A DNA stretch of 64,000 bases from Cytobacillus horneckiae (GCF_002835735.1 NZ_PISD01000011.1:1-64000); one strand, 5' to 3'; positions 17,519-26,570 are shown, numbered from the stretch's first letter. Notes: a model not told the origin generated them from the letters alone. Translations and numbers: made by a program.

Positions 17519-18420
17519 TTGTCTTCCTCCTCCTCACCTTTTTGTAATTCCTTTTGAATTTCTGGATTCATACTGCTTATTTTTGTAACCATAACATGCT
17601 GAATATCATATAAATCAGCACCTGGCTCAATATATGCGGTTTGTGTCAAGCCATATTCTGCTGGTGTAACTTCTACAACCTTTCCAATTGGAAGCCCTTT
17701 TGGAAAAACACCGCCATAGCCTGAAGTAGTAACCATTTGGTCCTTTTCAACCTTCGCATCATATGGAATCTTTGTTAACATTAAAAGCTTACGTTTTTCA
17801 TCATAGCCTTCTATCAAGCCGAATATTTCTGTATCTTTGTCCGCGTCCTGAACCACTGCAGAAATACGATTCGTTGGATCCATAGAACTTAGCAGCTGGA
17901 CAGTTGAAGTAAATGTTTGCGCACTCTTTACCTTCCCAATCAATCCATTGGATGTGATGACTGCCATATTCGGTTCTATTCCATCTCTCGAACCTTTATT
18001 AATCGTCAGCATTTCATGCCATCTATCCGGGTTTCGGCCTACAACTGTTGCTTGTACAGGTTCGTACTGACTTAAACTCTCTTCTTTATCTAAAATTTCA
18101 CGAAGCTCTGCGTTATCTTTTTGCAGCAATTGCACTTCTGCTTCAAGAAATGCAAGATCGTCCAATCTAGATTTCAGTTCTTTATTCTCCGTGTATGTAT
18201 TTTGCAAGTCTTGAACATTTTCAAAGAAACCAGCGATATACTGTGTTGGTCCAGCAACAATATTTTGTACCCATCCTGTCATATCTTTTAAAAATTGTTC
18301 AGGCCATGTCACATTTTCTCGTTCTCGCAATGAGAAGCCAATTAATGATACAAGAATAATGATACTAACAAGCAAAATAATCAGGCGTTTATTCAAAAAG
18401 AACTGTGGCATACTAAACAC
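17515..18420 (-). CDS. mreC: Rod shape-determining protein MreC
   Basis: Extracytoplasmic scaffold of the lateral wall synthesis complex. One membrane segment near residues 12-28 (LIILLVSIIILVSLIGFS) is followed by a coiled coil at about 70-115 (LQNTYTENKELKSRLDDL) and the paired beta-barrel region (VVGRNPDRWHEMLTINKGSRDGI, MAVITSNGLIGKV, VTTSGYGGVFPKGLPIG). The 301-residue length fits. The gene lies between mreB and mreD, with repeat copy 2 in the gap before it. Confidence 0.95.
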   Translation of the reverse strand: MFSMPQFFLNKRLIILLVSIIILVSLIGFSLRERENVTWPEQFLKDMTGWVQNIVAGPTQYIAGFFENVQDLQNTYTENKELKSRLDDLAFLEAEVQLLQKDNAELREILDKEESLSQYEPVQATVVGRNPDRWHEMLTINKGSRDGIEPNMAVITSNGLIGKVKSAQTFTSTVQLLSSMDPTNRISAVVQDADKDTEIFGLIEGYDEKRKLLMLTKIPYDAKVEKDQMVTTSGYGGVFPKGLPIGKVVEVTPAEYGLTQTAYIEPGADLYDIQHVMVTKISSMNPEIQKELQKGEEEEDN

Positions 18421-18448
18421 CTCGATCTATTTAAATTCTATCGAAACT

Positions 18449-18500
18449 AATTAGAAAAACTTGGCGTTCGCCAAGTCCTTCCGGCGAATGTCTTAGTTTT
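18449..18500. repeat. Dispersed hairpin repeat, copy 2
   Basis: TTAGAAAAACTTGGCGTTCG then CCAAGTCCTTCCGGCGAATG and TCTTAG. On the minus strand the stem ACTTGGC/GCCAAGT is followed directly by TTTTTC, like a terminator, within the mreB-mreC gap. Similarity to copy 3 continues at 18525-18552 (ATTAAGCAAC(T/A)TTCGC). Confidence 0.75.
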
Positions 18501-18583
18501 ACTTATGCGCTATTATTACTTTAATATTAAGCAACTTTCGCATGAGTACATTAGCTACGTTAAACATTCTTATTTAGCCTAGA

Positions 18584-18618
18584 GGAAGGCATCAAAAAGA
18601 AAATCTCGATGCCTCTTT
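18584..18618. terminator. Hairpin after mreB
   Basis: GGCATC and GATGCC enclose a 15-nt loop, with CTTTTT on the plus-strand side only. As a terminator for the minus-strand mreB it would be weak. It may be a processing or attenuation hairpin between mreB and mreC. Confidence 0.45.
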
Positions 18619-18640
18619 TTCATTTACTCACATAGCAAAA

Positions 18641-19663
18641 TTAACGAGAATCCTTCACTTTGTTTTTAAATAAGTTAATATGATCCAAAGCTTTCCCTGT
18701 ACCAATTGCAACACAATCCAATGGATTTTCGGCAATAAGTACCGGCATTTTCGTTTCTTCACTAATTACCTTGTCCAAATTGCGAAGCAAAGCACCGCCA
18801 CCTGTAAGTACAATTCCACGGTCCATAATGTCTGCAGCTAATTCCGGAGGAGTTTTTTCCAAAGTAACCTTCACAGCGTCAACAATGGCATAAACAGTAT
18901 CGTGCAAAGCTTTTGAAATTTCTTCTGCAGTGATTTCAATTGTTTTTGGAAGACCAGTTAATAAGTCCCGTCCTCTAATTTCGATATTCTCCACATCTTC
19001 CGGTTTTCCAGCCGAGCCTACTTCAACTTTAATCATCTCAGCTGTCCGATCACCAATCATTAAATTATATGTTTTGCGAATATAATTAATAATCGCATCG
19101 TCCATTTCGTCGCCTGCAATCCGAATTGATTGGCTTGTGACAATACCGCCTAAAGAGATGATGGCAACTTCTGTCGTTCCGCCGCCAATGTCCACAACCA
19201 TGCTTCCGGTTGGTTCCCAAACTGGTAAGTTTGCACCGATTGCCGCTGCAAATGGCTCTTCAATTGTATAGGCATCGCGCGCACCAGCCTGACGAGTTGC
19301 ATCAACAACTGCACGTTCTTCGACCGCTGTGATACCTGAAGGCACACATACCATTACATAAGGCTTGCCGGCGAAAATCCCTTTATTTTTATTTGCTTGT
19401 TTAATATAATATTTCATCATTACTGCTGTTGTTTCATAATCTGCAATGACGCCGTCTTTCATCGGGCGTAGAGCTACGATATTTCCTGGCGTACGGCCGA
19501 TCATATTCTTCGCATCATTTCCGACAGCAACAATACTTTTTGTATCTGTCTGCAAAGCTACTACAGACGGCTCTCTAACAACGATTCCTTTTCCTTTAAC
19601 ATATACAAGTGTATTTGCAGTTCCTAAATCTATTCCAAGGTCTTTTGTACCAATTCCAAACAT
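18641..19663 (-). CDS. mreB: Rod shape-determining actin homologue MreB
   Basis: Bacterial actin that guides lateral wall synthesis. The actin-fold nucleotide motifs are [17 protein letters not shown] (phosphate 1), [19 protein letters not shown] (phosphate 2) and [15 protein letters not shown] (adenosine). A GTG one codon upstream is in frame, but ATG at 19663 lies 8 nt from GGGAG and gives the usual [14 protein letters not shown] start and 340 residues. It follows radC and maf as in B. subtilis. Confidence 0.97.
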   Translation of the reverse strand: MFGIGTKDLGIDLGTANTLVYVKGKGIVVREPSVVALQTDTKSIVAVGNDAKNMIGRTPGNIVALRPMKDGVIADYETTAVMMKYYIKQANKNKGIFAGKPYVMVCVPSGITAVEERAVVDATRQAGARDAYTIEEPFAAAIGANLPVWEPTGSMVVDIGGGTTEVAIISLGGIVTSQSIRIAGDEMDDAIINYIRKTYNLMIGDRTAEMIKVEVGSAGKPEDVENIEIRGRDLLTGLPKTIEITAEEISKALHDTVYAIVDAVKVTLEKTPPELAADIMDRGIVLTGGGALLRNLDKVISEETKMPVLIAENPLDCVAIGTGKALDHINLFKNKVKDSR

Positions 19664-19823
19664 CACTGTATCTCCCTTTCTGATACCTATACAATTTTAA
19701 AAATAAGGTGAAATAGTTATAATATAAATCCTAAGATTAGGTAATAATGTAGAATTTTTTTCTAATCTTTCCCTAAAAAATCATAAACAATATTATATCG
19801 TATCGTCAAATAAAAACCTAGTG

Positions 19824-20513
19824 TTATATATAACCTTTTTCCTTTAAACTAACAAATTTCTTTTCTCCAATAATAATATGATCAAGAATTTCAATACCTA
19901 TTATTTTACCACATTCTGCAAGACGCTTTGTCACATCAATATCTTCTCGGCTTGGAGCTGGGTCGCCAGAGGGGTGGTTATGGAGACAAATGATTGAAGC
20001 AGCAGATTGTCTAAAAGCTTCCTTATAGACTTCACGTGGATGTACGATTGAGGCATTTAAACTGCCAATAAAGATTGTTTGCTTACTTAAAATTTGGTTT
20101 TTCGTATTTAAATACAAGCATACAAAATGCTCCTGTGATAAAAAGCGCATATCATTCATTACATAGTTTGCGGCATCTTCAGGTGAGCGAATTGCATAAC
20201 GCTCTTCGAAAACTAAATTGGATATGCGCCGTCCAATTTCAACAGCCGCAAGAACTTGAACCGCCTTAGCCGCGCCAATTCCATTTACTTCAGTAATTTC
20301 AGTCAAACTCGCATCCTTTAATAACCTTAAACCATCGAATTTGTTTAATAGCCGATTAGACAGCTGTAAAACAGATTCATTTTTCGTACCCGTCCTTAAC
20401 AGCAAAGCAATTAATTCATGATTGGATAAGCTTGCCGGTCCATTCTGGATCAGCCGTTCACGCGGGCGCTCATCCTGGGGAAAATCCTTCAACATCAACT
20501 TGGATACTTCCAT
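19824..20513 (-). CDS. radC: RadC family protein (JAB/MPN domain)
   Basis: Conserved protein named for a radiation phenotype that has since been questioned. The N-terminal helix-hairpin-helix region (TEVNGIGAAKAVQVLAAVE) is followed by a C-terminal JAB/MPN metalloprotease-like domain with CLHNHPSGDPAPSREDID, which holds the metal-binding His-x-His and Asp. Biochemical function is unknown. The frame continues 7 codons upstream, but ATG at 20513 follows AAGGGAGG by 7 nt. 229 residues. Confidence 0.95.
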   Translation of the reverse strand: MEVSKLMLKDFPQDERPRERLIQNGPASLSNHELIALLLRTGTKNESVLQLSNRLLNKFDGLRLLKDASLTEITEVNGIGAAKAVQVLAAVEIGRRISNLVFEERYAIRSPEDAANYVMNDMRFLSQEHFVCLYLNTKNQILSKQTIFIGSLNASIVHPREVYKEAFRQSAASIICLHNHPSGDPAPSREDIDVTKRLAECGKIIGIEILDHIIIGEKKFVSLKEKGYI

Positions 20514-20567
20514 TTGATTGCCTCCCTTACTCATACGTTAAGGGAGCTCCAATAGAAGTGTCATTTA

Positions 20568-21134
20568 TTAAAGCCGAAACCCTGCAATTTGCAACTCTCG
20601 AATGGTCCTAGATAAAGGAAGTCCAACCACAGCAAAATAATCTCCGTGAATCTCCTTTACAAGCGTTGAGCCAATCCCTTGTATTCCATAGGCACCTGCT
20701 TTATCAAATGGTTCTCCGGTGTGAATATATTTGTGTATCTCTTCATCGGATAGCTCCCAAAACAGCACATCTGTTTTTACAAAAAATTTTTTTTCAGCAT
20801 GGGGTGAAATGATCGAAACGCCTGTATATACTGAATGCATTTTTCCAGATAAGCTTTTTAGCATGTTAAAAGCTTCATCGCTATCCTTTGGCTTTCCTAA
20901 TACAGCTACTTCATCTACAACGACTGTATCGGACCCGATTACAAAAGAATCGCTACTTTCCGCAAAAACTGCTTTGGCTTTTCTTGATGCCAATTCCATT
21001 ACAATTTCTTCAGGACTTAAATTTGGATTATAGCTTTCATCTACATCACTGCTTTTAATCTCGAAAGTTAAATGAAGATTATCAAGAAGTTCTTTTCGCC
21101 GTGGAGAAGAAGAGGCTAATATGAGGTTTGTCAT
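20568..21134 (-). CDS. maf: Maf family nucleotide pyrophosphatase
   Basis: House-cleaning nucleoside triphosphate pyrophosphatase related to YhdE; overexpression blocks septation in B. subtilis. Diagnostic motifs are LILASSSPRRKELLDNL, FVIGSDTVVVDEVAVLGKP, and DKAGAYGIQG. An ATG two codons upstream is in frame, but ATG at 21134 has AAGGTG at 7 nt and matches the family start. 188 residues. It belongs to the maf-radC-mre group. Confidence 0.94.
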   Translation of the reverse strand: MTNLILASSSPRRKELLDNLHLTFEIKSSDVDESYNPNLSPEEIVMELASRKAKAVFAESSDSFVIGSDTVVVDEVAVLGKPKDSDEAFNMLKSLSGKMHSVYTGVSIISPHAEKKFFVKTDVLFWELSDEEIHKYIHTGEPFDKAGAYGIQGIGSTLVKEIHGDYFAVVGLPLSRTIRELQIAGFRL

Positions 21135-21265
21135 ATCCATTCACCTTACCTTGTCTGATCATATCAAAATGGGAGATACAACCTTATCGTACCAAACTTC
21201 CTTCAGCCAAACAATTTTTAACAGACAAGTTTCAGAAAAATTTTCGACAAAACTGTCAGTGGATT

Positions 21266-21308
21266 AGAAAAAAATAAAAGCCTGCCGACTTAATAAAGTC
21301 TACAGACT
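21266..21308 (-). terminator. Terminator after the spoIIB-like gene
   Basis: A 13-position stem (21279-21291 with 21296-21308, one mismatch and G-T pairs, 4-nt loop) is followed on the minus strand by TTTTATTTTTTTC. Confidence 0.8.
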
Positions 21309-21357
21309 AAAACTTCGTCATATTTCCCGGAAAATTTCATTTTTCAATAGTACTTGA

Positions 21358-22455
21358 TTATGACTGTGCTAAGTCTTGATAAGCAAATAAAAATGTCAGC
21401 AAATGCTGCTGTAGCTGAACAAGCGCCTTATCGTCAGAAGAACTATGAAATGCATTCGCTTGTTGAATTGCCTTTGTGATGGCATCCTTTGCTGAGATTA
21501 CACCTTTATTTTTAATCTTTCCTTCATCTATTTCCGATAACCTTGCTTCATAAGCCTCTAGTTGTTCGACCGCTTCTCCTGATATTTCTCCTGACAGAAT
21601 TCCGGCAGTTACACTTGATGTCAATTGGTTAAAAAGCTGCGGCGAAATCTCTAACACCTTTTTTTCTTCTGCCGATAAGTTTTCCAATGGTCCGCCAGCT
21701 GCGATATATTCTTTAGCAAATACTTCAGCGCCTTTGCCTTCTAATTGCTTGCCAACTTGTTTTGCATCCTCAATACTATCAGCAAGACCTATAAATAGAA
21801 CTTGTTGATCATTTACAGGTTTTATTAAAGCAGGTATTCCTTTAGAACTGTACGCTTCTTTCTTACCCGCAGCACTTTCTGAAGAATTGAAAACCCCTCC
21901 TTGAACAACAAAAGTTTTAATATCTGGAAGTTCCATACTTTCAGCACCTCCAGCTACACTCGTTTCTTTTGCTTCGCCCGGTGTGGTTGCAGCAGTTTGT
22001 CCGGCAAGCTCCCCTTTCTCTGCATTTACTAAATTCAGCATCATCAGCCCAAACCCTGTACCGATCACAATAGCGAATAGGATTGTAAAAAACATAGATG
22101 GATTAAACTGATACTTATTTTTCCTAATTGAAGATTTCTTGCTGCTAAATATAGACTGATTCTTGCTCTTTTCCTCTGGCGTTTTCTGAACCGCTTCTGA
22201 TTCTTCCCACTTACCTGCAAATGCGTCCTCGTCTGGTAATATCCAATCGAAATGATCACTGGATTCTGATTCTTTTGTAGCGGCAGCCAATTCATCAGCT
22301 ATTTCATTTTTCTCGATTTTGTGATGATTCTCGCCGACTCCGATTGCTTTTTCGCTTTTTTCAGCATTACTCGCACTGTCATTATTTTCAATTGACTGAC
22401 TGTTTCCATTCAGCTTTATCGTGATTGTTTTCCGTCTATCATCCTTGTCCATCAT
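21358..22455 (-). CDS. spoIIB: SpoIIB-like sporulation protein with SPOR-type domain
   Basis: SpoIIB supports septal wall remodelling at the start of engulfment. The 365-residue protein has a long acidic, charged cytoplasmic part (about 1-115), one membrane segment (MFFTILFAIVIGTGFGLMML), an Ala/Gly/Thr-rich linker, and an external domain starting IKTFVVQGGVFNSSESA. That domain, with QVLFIGLADSIEDAKQVG, has the layout of SPOR repeats. Position between comC and maf equals that of B. subtilis spoIIB. Sequence similarity is loose, so the name rests on layout and location. ATG at 22455 follows AAGGAGGG. Confidence 0.75.
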   Translation of the reverse strand: MMDKDDRRKTITIKLNGNSQSIENNDSASNAEKSEKAIGVGENHHKIEKNEIADELAAATKESESSDHFDWILPDEDAFAGKWEESEAVQKTPEEKSKNQSIFSSKKSSIRKNKYQFNPSMFFTILFAIVIGTGFGLMMLNLVNAEKGELAGQTAATTPGEAKETSVAGGAESMELPDIKTFVVQGGVFNSSESAAGKKEAYSSKGIPALIKPVNDQQVLFIGLADSIEDAKQVGKQLEGKGAEVFAKEYIAAGGPLENLSAEEKKVLEISPQLFNQLTSSVTAGILSGEISGEAVEQLEAYEARLSEIDEGKIKNKGVISAKDAITKAIQQANAFHSSSDDKALVQLQQHLLTFLFAYQDLAQS

Positions 22456-22503
22456 GGATTCCCTCCTTGTCCTGCTCCTAATTGCTCTCATCCTATCATA
22501 AGG

Positions 22504-22541
22504 ATAAAAAAAAATAACAAGACTTTTGTCGTCTCGTTATT
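22504..22541 (-). terminator. Terminator upstream of the spoIIB-like gene
   Basis: An 11-bp stem (AATAACAAGAC at 22513-22523 with GTCTCGTTATT at 22531-22541) is followed on the minus strand by nine T. It would have ended the comC/pilus transcription unit. Confidence 0.85.
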
Positions 22542-22768
22542 GAATGCTTTCGTCAAATTCCTTCATTTTTAAATTAATTGTCAAAGCAGGGAGGTTAATC
22601 TTGTTGGGAATAGATTTCAGGCAGCTGTTGAACTTGATTTCTTTTCATTGATGTTGTGTCATAATGCTAGTTTATCGCTTTTTATCCATCTTAAGCGATG
22701 TTATGAAAAAGAGATAAAGTGAACATGAGGAATAACACGAAAACGATAAAGAAAGCAATGTATGTTTA
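22542..22768. other. Non-coding gap, possible gene debris
   Basis: No start codon with a ribosome binding site and no extended frame. It lies between the terminator and a 64-codon frame, in the zone where a pilus-type operon seems to have decayed. Confidence 0.3.
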
Positions 22769-22963
22769 TCATTTGTTCTGTTTCACGACTCTCCAATCTC
22801 CTTCAGAAGAAAAGGGTCCTTCTTCATTTTGTATTTGATAGCTAGCCTTATAGTGCGGTACTTCCTTTTTAAAATCGACATCTCTACTTTCACTGACACA
22901 CAAGGACTCAATATGTTCAGTTCTTCTATACAGCTTTCCCATATCAGTTGCATTCAGGCTCAT
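22769..22963 (-). CDS. Small hypothetical protein, probably a remnant
   Basis: A 64-residue frame downstream of comC (CVSESRDVDFKKEVPHYKAS, then YQIQNEEGPFSSEGDWRVVK). It resembles nothing I can name. The end has the look of a larger protein's C-terminal beta strands. The nearest SD-like sequence (AGGA) is 11 nt from the ATG, and the frame stays open upstream of that ATG. In pilus operons of related Bacillaceae a hypothetical gene often closes the cluster, so this could be its 3' fragment. It may also be noise. Confidence 0.3.
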   Translation of the reverse strand: MSLNATDMGKLYRRTEHIESLCVSESRDVDFKKEVPHYKASYQIQNEEGPFSSEGDWRVVKQNK

Positions 22964-23121
22964 CTCATTATTGTTCCTGCACGAATGATGCCATAGAGGC
23001 GCAGTCTCTCACCTGACCACACACATCAAGGGGAATATTCCATTCATTTCACAATAGCGAATACTATAATCCCGAGAAAAAAGGCAATGCTGACATTATC
23101 ATATTTTCTTTCATCTATTTC

Positions 23122-23871
23122 TTAAAACAGTCTAAAGTAATATTGTAAAATAACATCACCACAGTAATAAGCTGTTAATGTTCCTACAGCGATAAACGGA
23201 CCGAATGGTATCGGATTGCCCCGCTTGACTTTCCGCAGCAGCAGGGCAGCGATACCAAAGGCAGCACCGTAAAGGGTAGCCAGAAAAAAAGACAACAGCA
23301 CAGTTTTTGTACCGACCACAAACCCTATCACAGCAAACAGCTTGATGTCTCCGCCACCCATGCCGCCATTGCTGACCACAGCTATCGATAAGAGCAATAC
23401 AAATCCAACAGCAGCACCCACCAATGAATTCCACCAAGGCATTAGAGGAAAGAATAGTCTTTCTATAATAAAAATGGCCGAGTAAGCAAGAAGGATTTTA
23501 TTTGGTATCAGCATATAAGTTACATCAGAAACAAAAATAATCATAAACAATGATATGAGCGTCCACGCAATGATTACTTCCCAATTCCAGCCAAGTATGA
23601 GAGGCGCCATGACAAAAAGCACAGCCGTCAATAACTCGACTATTGGATAGAGCGGGGAAATTGGCTTCTTGCAGCGCTTGCATTTCCCGCCTTGAAAAAG
23701 AAAAGACAGCACAGGTATCAACTCTAATGCACGAAGCTGATGGCCGCATTGCGGGCAGGCAGAGCGCGGCGCAACAATGGACTGCTTGAGAGGGACACGC
23801 AGTCCAACAACGTTAAAGAATGAGCCTAAAATGAGGCCGGTGATGAAAATACTAAAAAGATATATATTCAT
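23122..23871 (-). CDS. comC: Prepilin peptidase / N-methyltransferase ComC
   Basis: Membrane aspartyl protease (A24 family) that cuts leader peptides of competence pseudopilins ComGC, GD, GE and GG. Two CxxC pairs near residues 39-67 (CPQCGH, CKRCKKP) form the zinc-binding N-terminal loop. The catalytic aspartates lie in FVSDVTYMLIPNKI and in GGMGGGDIKLFAVIGF, the latter with the GxGD motif. Several membrane segments follow. The ATG overlaps the stop of an upstream frame (TAATG), a trace of a former operon. Length and motifs are intact although its neighbours are broken. Confidence 0.95.
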   Translation of the reverse strand: MNIYLFSIFITGLILGSFFNVVGLRVPLKQSIVAPRSACPQCGHQLRALELIPVLSFLFQGGKCKRCKKPISPLYPIVELLTAVLFVMAPLILGWNWEVIIAWTLISLFMIIFVSDVTYMLIPNKILLAYSAIFIIERLFFPLMPWWNSLVGAAVGFVLLLSIAVVSNGGMGGGDIKLFAVIGFVVGTKTVLLSFFLATLYGAAFGIAALLLRKVKRGNPIPFGPFIAVGTLTAYYCGDVILQYYFRLF

Positions 23872-23999
23872 TATGGCGTGTTATCTATGATATCCCGTTT
23901 TAATTCAAATTCTTCCACTACAGCTCCTCCTCTTGTTTGAACCCCTCTCGTTTCGTTAATTAATCTTACTTTATAGCGCAATTTATTTTCACAAATGGG
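23871..23999 (-). pseudogene. 3' remnant of a gene translationally coupled to comC
   Basis: A frame open for 42 codons (KLRYKVRLINETRGV, then QTRGGAVVEEFELKRDII) ends in a TAA that overlaps the comC ATG as TAATG. This arrangement is typical of operon partners and hard to explain by chance. The frame is stopped upstream by TAA at 24000-24002, so only the 3' end survives. By comparison with pilus loci, a pilin-like gene would be expected here, but the residues alone do not show it. Confidence 0.4.
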
Positions 24000-24002
24000 T
24001 TA

Positions 24003-24363
24003 GTGATACCAAAATTCCCAAGATAACTACTACTCACAGTTATTCTATTAAAGTCAAACCTCTTTCATTCTTTCATGCCTGTCTTATTCTCTTCACCATA
24101 TCAATCTAATTTTCCATCTATTTTCAAGTAAATAAACCTAGGTAAATTATACTATATTCTCATTAAAATAATTGATTATTCCCCTCATTCTGGCATTTTT
24201 TATTTATGCTTTGTTGACGAGCATTATTTCACTTCCTTTTACAGAACATTTGTTTCTATTATACTTGATTGTTCACTTTGGAAGATGAAAAGTTGTGTTT
24301 AGTCGGACAATTAAGATAACTGAAGCTATCTCTTGTTCGAAGCCGATTCAGCCGCCCACCTAC
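24003..24363. other. Decayed spacer in the former pilus locus
   Basis: AT-rich sequence without an extended frame on either strand or a recognisable regulatory signal. Confidence 0.3.
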
Positions 24364-24747
24364 TCATTGGGCTATTCGCCCTTCACATTCCTTGAGGTGG
24401 AGGTTTTCTCGCCTATTTTTGCTAAAATCAAGAATAAAAACAGTGTCTCCAGGTAAATTTGCTCCAAAAGCAGCAAACATCCCTACAAAAGCTGGCACAA
24501 CATTTGTTAATAAAAATAATACAACCTCAATGGCTATGGCTACTACTGCTGCAACGATAGGATAGGCAAGCGCTAATAGAATGTCCTGCTTCATATAATG
24601 CTGCTTATCTTGGCGAGCTTTTAACCGCTTCAAAGTCTCATCCTTCATTCCGCTCGCTTCACCAGCTTTAATCATATTAATAAAAAATACCAGGATGCTT
24701 TGATACTGCCACTGATAGCGGGCGAACTTATCAAGCTCTTCTTTCAT
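24364..24747 (-). pseudogene. Fragment of a type II secretion / type IV pilus inner-membrane protein (PilC/GspF family)
   Basis: The 127-residue frame carries the centre of a T2SS-F domain: QSILVFFINMIKAGEASGM, ALAYPIVAAVVAIAIEVVL, then NVVPAFVGMFAAFGANLPG. Full PilC/GspF proteins are about 350-400 residues with two such domains. The frame is cut by TGA shortly before the ATG and diverges after VFILDFSKN, so both ends are lost. It lies 0.5 kb upstream of comC, where Bacillaceae pilus loci keep pilC. Confidence 0.7.
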
Positions 24748-24845
24748 ATATGCCAGTGCTCATGTAGACCCTAAAAATGTGCAGCTACACAAAGATAGGT
24801 TGCATTTATCTTGCGTGCAGATTTAAAAAAAATATAAATGCTGAC

Positions 24846-25019
24846 ATGAGCAGAGTAGCAGATGAGAAAGCACTCGTGTTAATCTGACAAGTTAAAAACA
24901 AACCAGAGCGGCTGTTTGAGCTTGAGTTTTGGTTTATTGATGAATCAATCGCGATCATTGTTCAAGAGAACAAACTGTATGTCAAATTAGATAAAGAAGA
25001 TGCAATTTCTTTTAAGTGA
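24846..25019 (+). pseudogene. Relic frame on the plus strand with an internal stop
   Basis: Reading MSRVADEKALVLI, a TGA at 24885-24887, then QVKNKPERLFELEFWFID, ESIAIIVQENKLYVKLDK and EDAISFK before a final TGA. The composition after the stop is that of a real protein with beta-strand periodicity, unlike chance frames in AT-rich DNA. No family recognised. It is probably the 3' end of a broken gene of opposite orientation to the pilus remnants. Confidence 0.35.
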
Positions 25020-25051
25020 TAATTAATTAAATTTTTCATCTTATTATCGGC

Positions 25052-25079
25052 AAAAAAAAGAGATGACCATTGGCCATCT
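25052..25079 (-). terminator. Terminator after folC
   Basis: AGATGACC and GGCCATCT form an 8-bp stem with a 3-nt loop, followed on the minus strand by CTTTTTTTT. Confidence 0.75.
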
Positions 25080-25085
25080 TCGAGG

Positions 25086-25155
25086 TTGTAGACAAATGAA
25101 TTCCTAATTAAAAACGTATGGGATTTTCAAAGGCATTCTGCGGGCGGACACCTCC
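25086..25155. repeat. Intergenic element related to 61739-61830
   Basis: The stretch GTAGACAAATGA ... TGGGATTTTCAAAGGCATTC ... GCGGACACCTC matches a longer version at 61739-61830 (GTAGAGAAG ... TGGGATTCTCCGAGGCTTAA ... GCGGACACCTC). It looks like a dispersed Bacillus intergenic element with an internal deletion here. Confidence 0.5.
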
Positions 25156-25188
25156 GCAAATCCACCTGAAAGATCGTTATTTTTTCCT

Positions 25189-26493
25189 CTAGCTATTCCT
25201 CTTCATCCACTTCTTCACTTCTGAAATAAAATAAAGAGAACCTGTTACAACTAATATATCTTTCTTAGCAGTTGTGTCTTTTTTCGCTTGAACTGCTTCC
25301 TTCCAATCAGTGTATGCCGCTTTATCGTCATGCTTGCTTATTTTCACTAATTCACTCGAATCTGCTGCTCTTGGAAAATCAAAGTTAACAAAAGTAATAC
25401 TTTTTGCCACTTTATCAAGTTGCTTAATCATTTCATCTAACTTTTTATCAGCAAGTGCTGCAAATATAATATGAATATCCCGATCTGAGTATCTTTTCTC
25501 GAGCTCATTGCACAGAGCAGAGATTCCTTCTTCATTATGGGCACCATCAAGAATCATAATAGGATTATGTTGTACGGTCTCAAAACGCCCTGGCCAATAT
25601 GCTTTTTTTAAACCAGCTTTCATACTCTCCTCAGAAATTACAAACGAGAAATATTGATTTAAAAATTCTACAGCCATCACAGCTAATGCCGCATTTTCGA
25701 CTTGATGAGCACCTGGCATAGAAATCTCTAAATAATCTCTCTCACTGAAGATATCTTTATAAGAAAATGCCTCCCCAGTCTCTGTTGATAAAATATGTTC
25801 AAATGTGAATTGTTTTCCTAATTGATAGACCTTTGATTGTTTTTCCTTGGCAGCTGATAAAATGACCTCTCTAGCTTCCTCTTGTTTTACGCCTGTCAAT
25901 ACTGGTGTCCCTTGTTTGATTATACCGGCTTTCTCGAAAGCAATGTCTTTATAGTTGTCTCCTAATATTTGCATATGATCAAGACCGATATTTGTAATAA
26001 TGGAGAGCAGCGGGTGAATGACGTTTGTAGAATCTAGCCTTCCGCCTAAGCCCACCTCAAATAAAGCAATATCCACCGGCTCAATATGGGCAAAATAATG
26101 AATCGCCATCGCTGTAATCACTTCAAATTCTGTCGGTGCGCCAAGTTCAGTACCTTCAAGTTCAACTGCTAGCGGGTAAATATCATTAGCTAGCTTTAAG
26201 ATCTCTTCATCCTTAATTGGAACGCCACCCACGCTAATGCGCTCATTAAACTGTTCAATATAAGGAGAGGTAAAGCTACCAACCATGATCCCTTCTGTTT
26301 CAAGGATGGAACGGACATAAGTGAGTGTAGAGCCTTTCCCGTTCGTACCACCTATATGTATGGCTTTTATACGTCTCTCTGGGTGATTCAGCTTTTCCAT
26401 CATCCATTCCATTCTTTTTAATCCAGGCTTCACACCTAAACGAAGTCTAGAATGAATCCAGTCTATTGCTTCTTCATATGTAGTAAACATCAT
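25189..26493 (-). CDS. folC: Folylpolyglutamate synthase / dihydrofolate synthase
   Basis: Adds glutamate to folates and can form dihydrofolate from dihydropteroate. The Mur-ligase fold is clear: IHIGGTNGKGSTLTYVRSIL (P-loop), GSFTSPYIEQFNERISV, FEVGLGGRLDSTNV, DHMQILGDNYKDIAFEKAGI, and PIMILDGAHNEEGI in the C-terminal domain. The frame is open 22 codons further upstream, but ATG at 26493 follows AAGGTGG by 6 nt and gives the usual M(M)FTTYEEAIDWIHSR start. 434 residues. It lies downstream of valS and shares its T-box controlled transcript. Confidence 0.96.
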   Translation of the reverse strand: MMFTTYEEAIDWIHSRLRLGVKPGLKRMEWMMEKLNHPERRIKAIHIGGTNGKGSTLTYVRSILETEGIMVGSFTSPYIEQFNERISVGGVPIKDEEILKLANDIYPLAVELEGTELGAPTEFEVITAMAIHYFAHIEPVDIALFEVGLGGRLDSTNVIHPLLSIITNIGLDHMQILGDNYKDIAFEKAGIIKQGTPVLTGVKQEEAREVILSAAKEKQSKVYQLGKQFTFEHILSTETGEAFSYKDIFSERDYLEISMPGAHQVENAALAVMAVEFLNQYFSFVISEESMKAGLKKAYWPGRFETVQHNPIMILDGAHNEEGISALCNELEKRYSDRDIHIIFAALADKKLDEMIKQLDKVAKSITFVNFDFPRAADSSELVKISKHDDKAAYTDWKEAVQAKKDTTAKKDILVVTGSLYFISEVKKWMKRNS

Positions 26494-26570
26494 AAAACGC
26501 CACCTTTTCAAAATAGACATAAGATGGAGACGACTCCCAGCACCGGGACTCGCCTCCATTCCATTTTACT

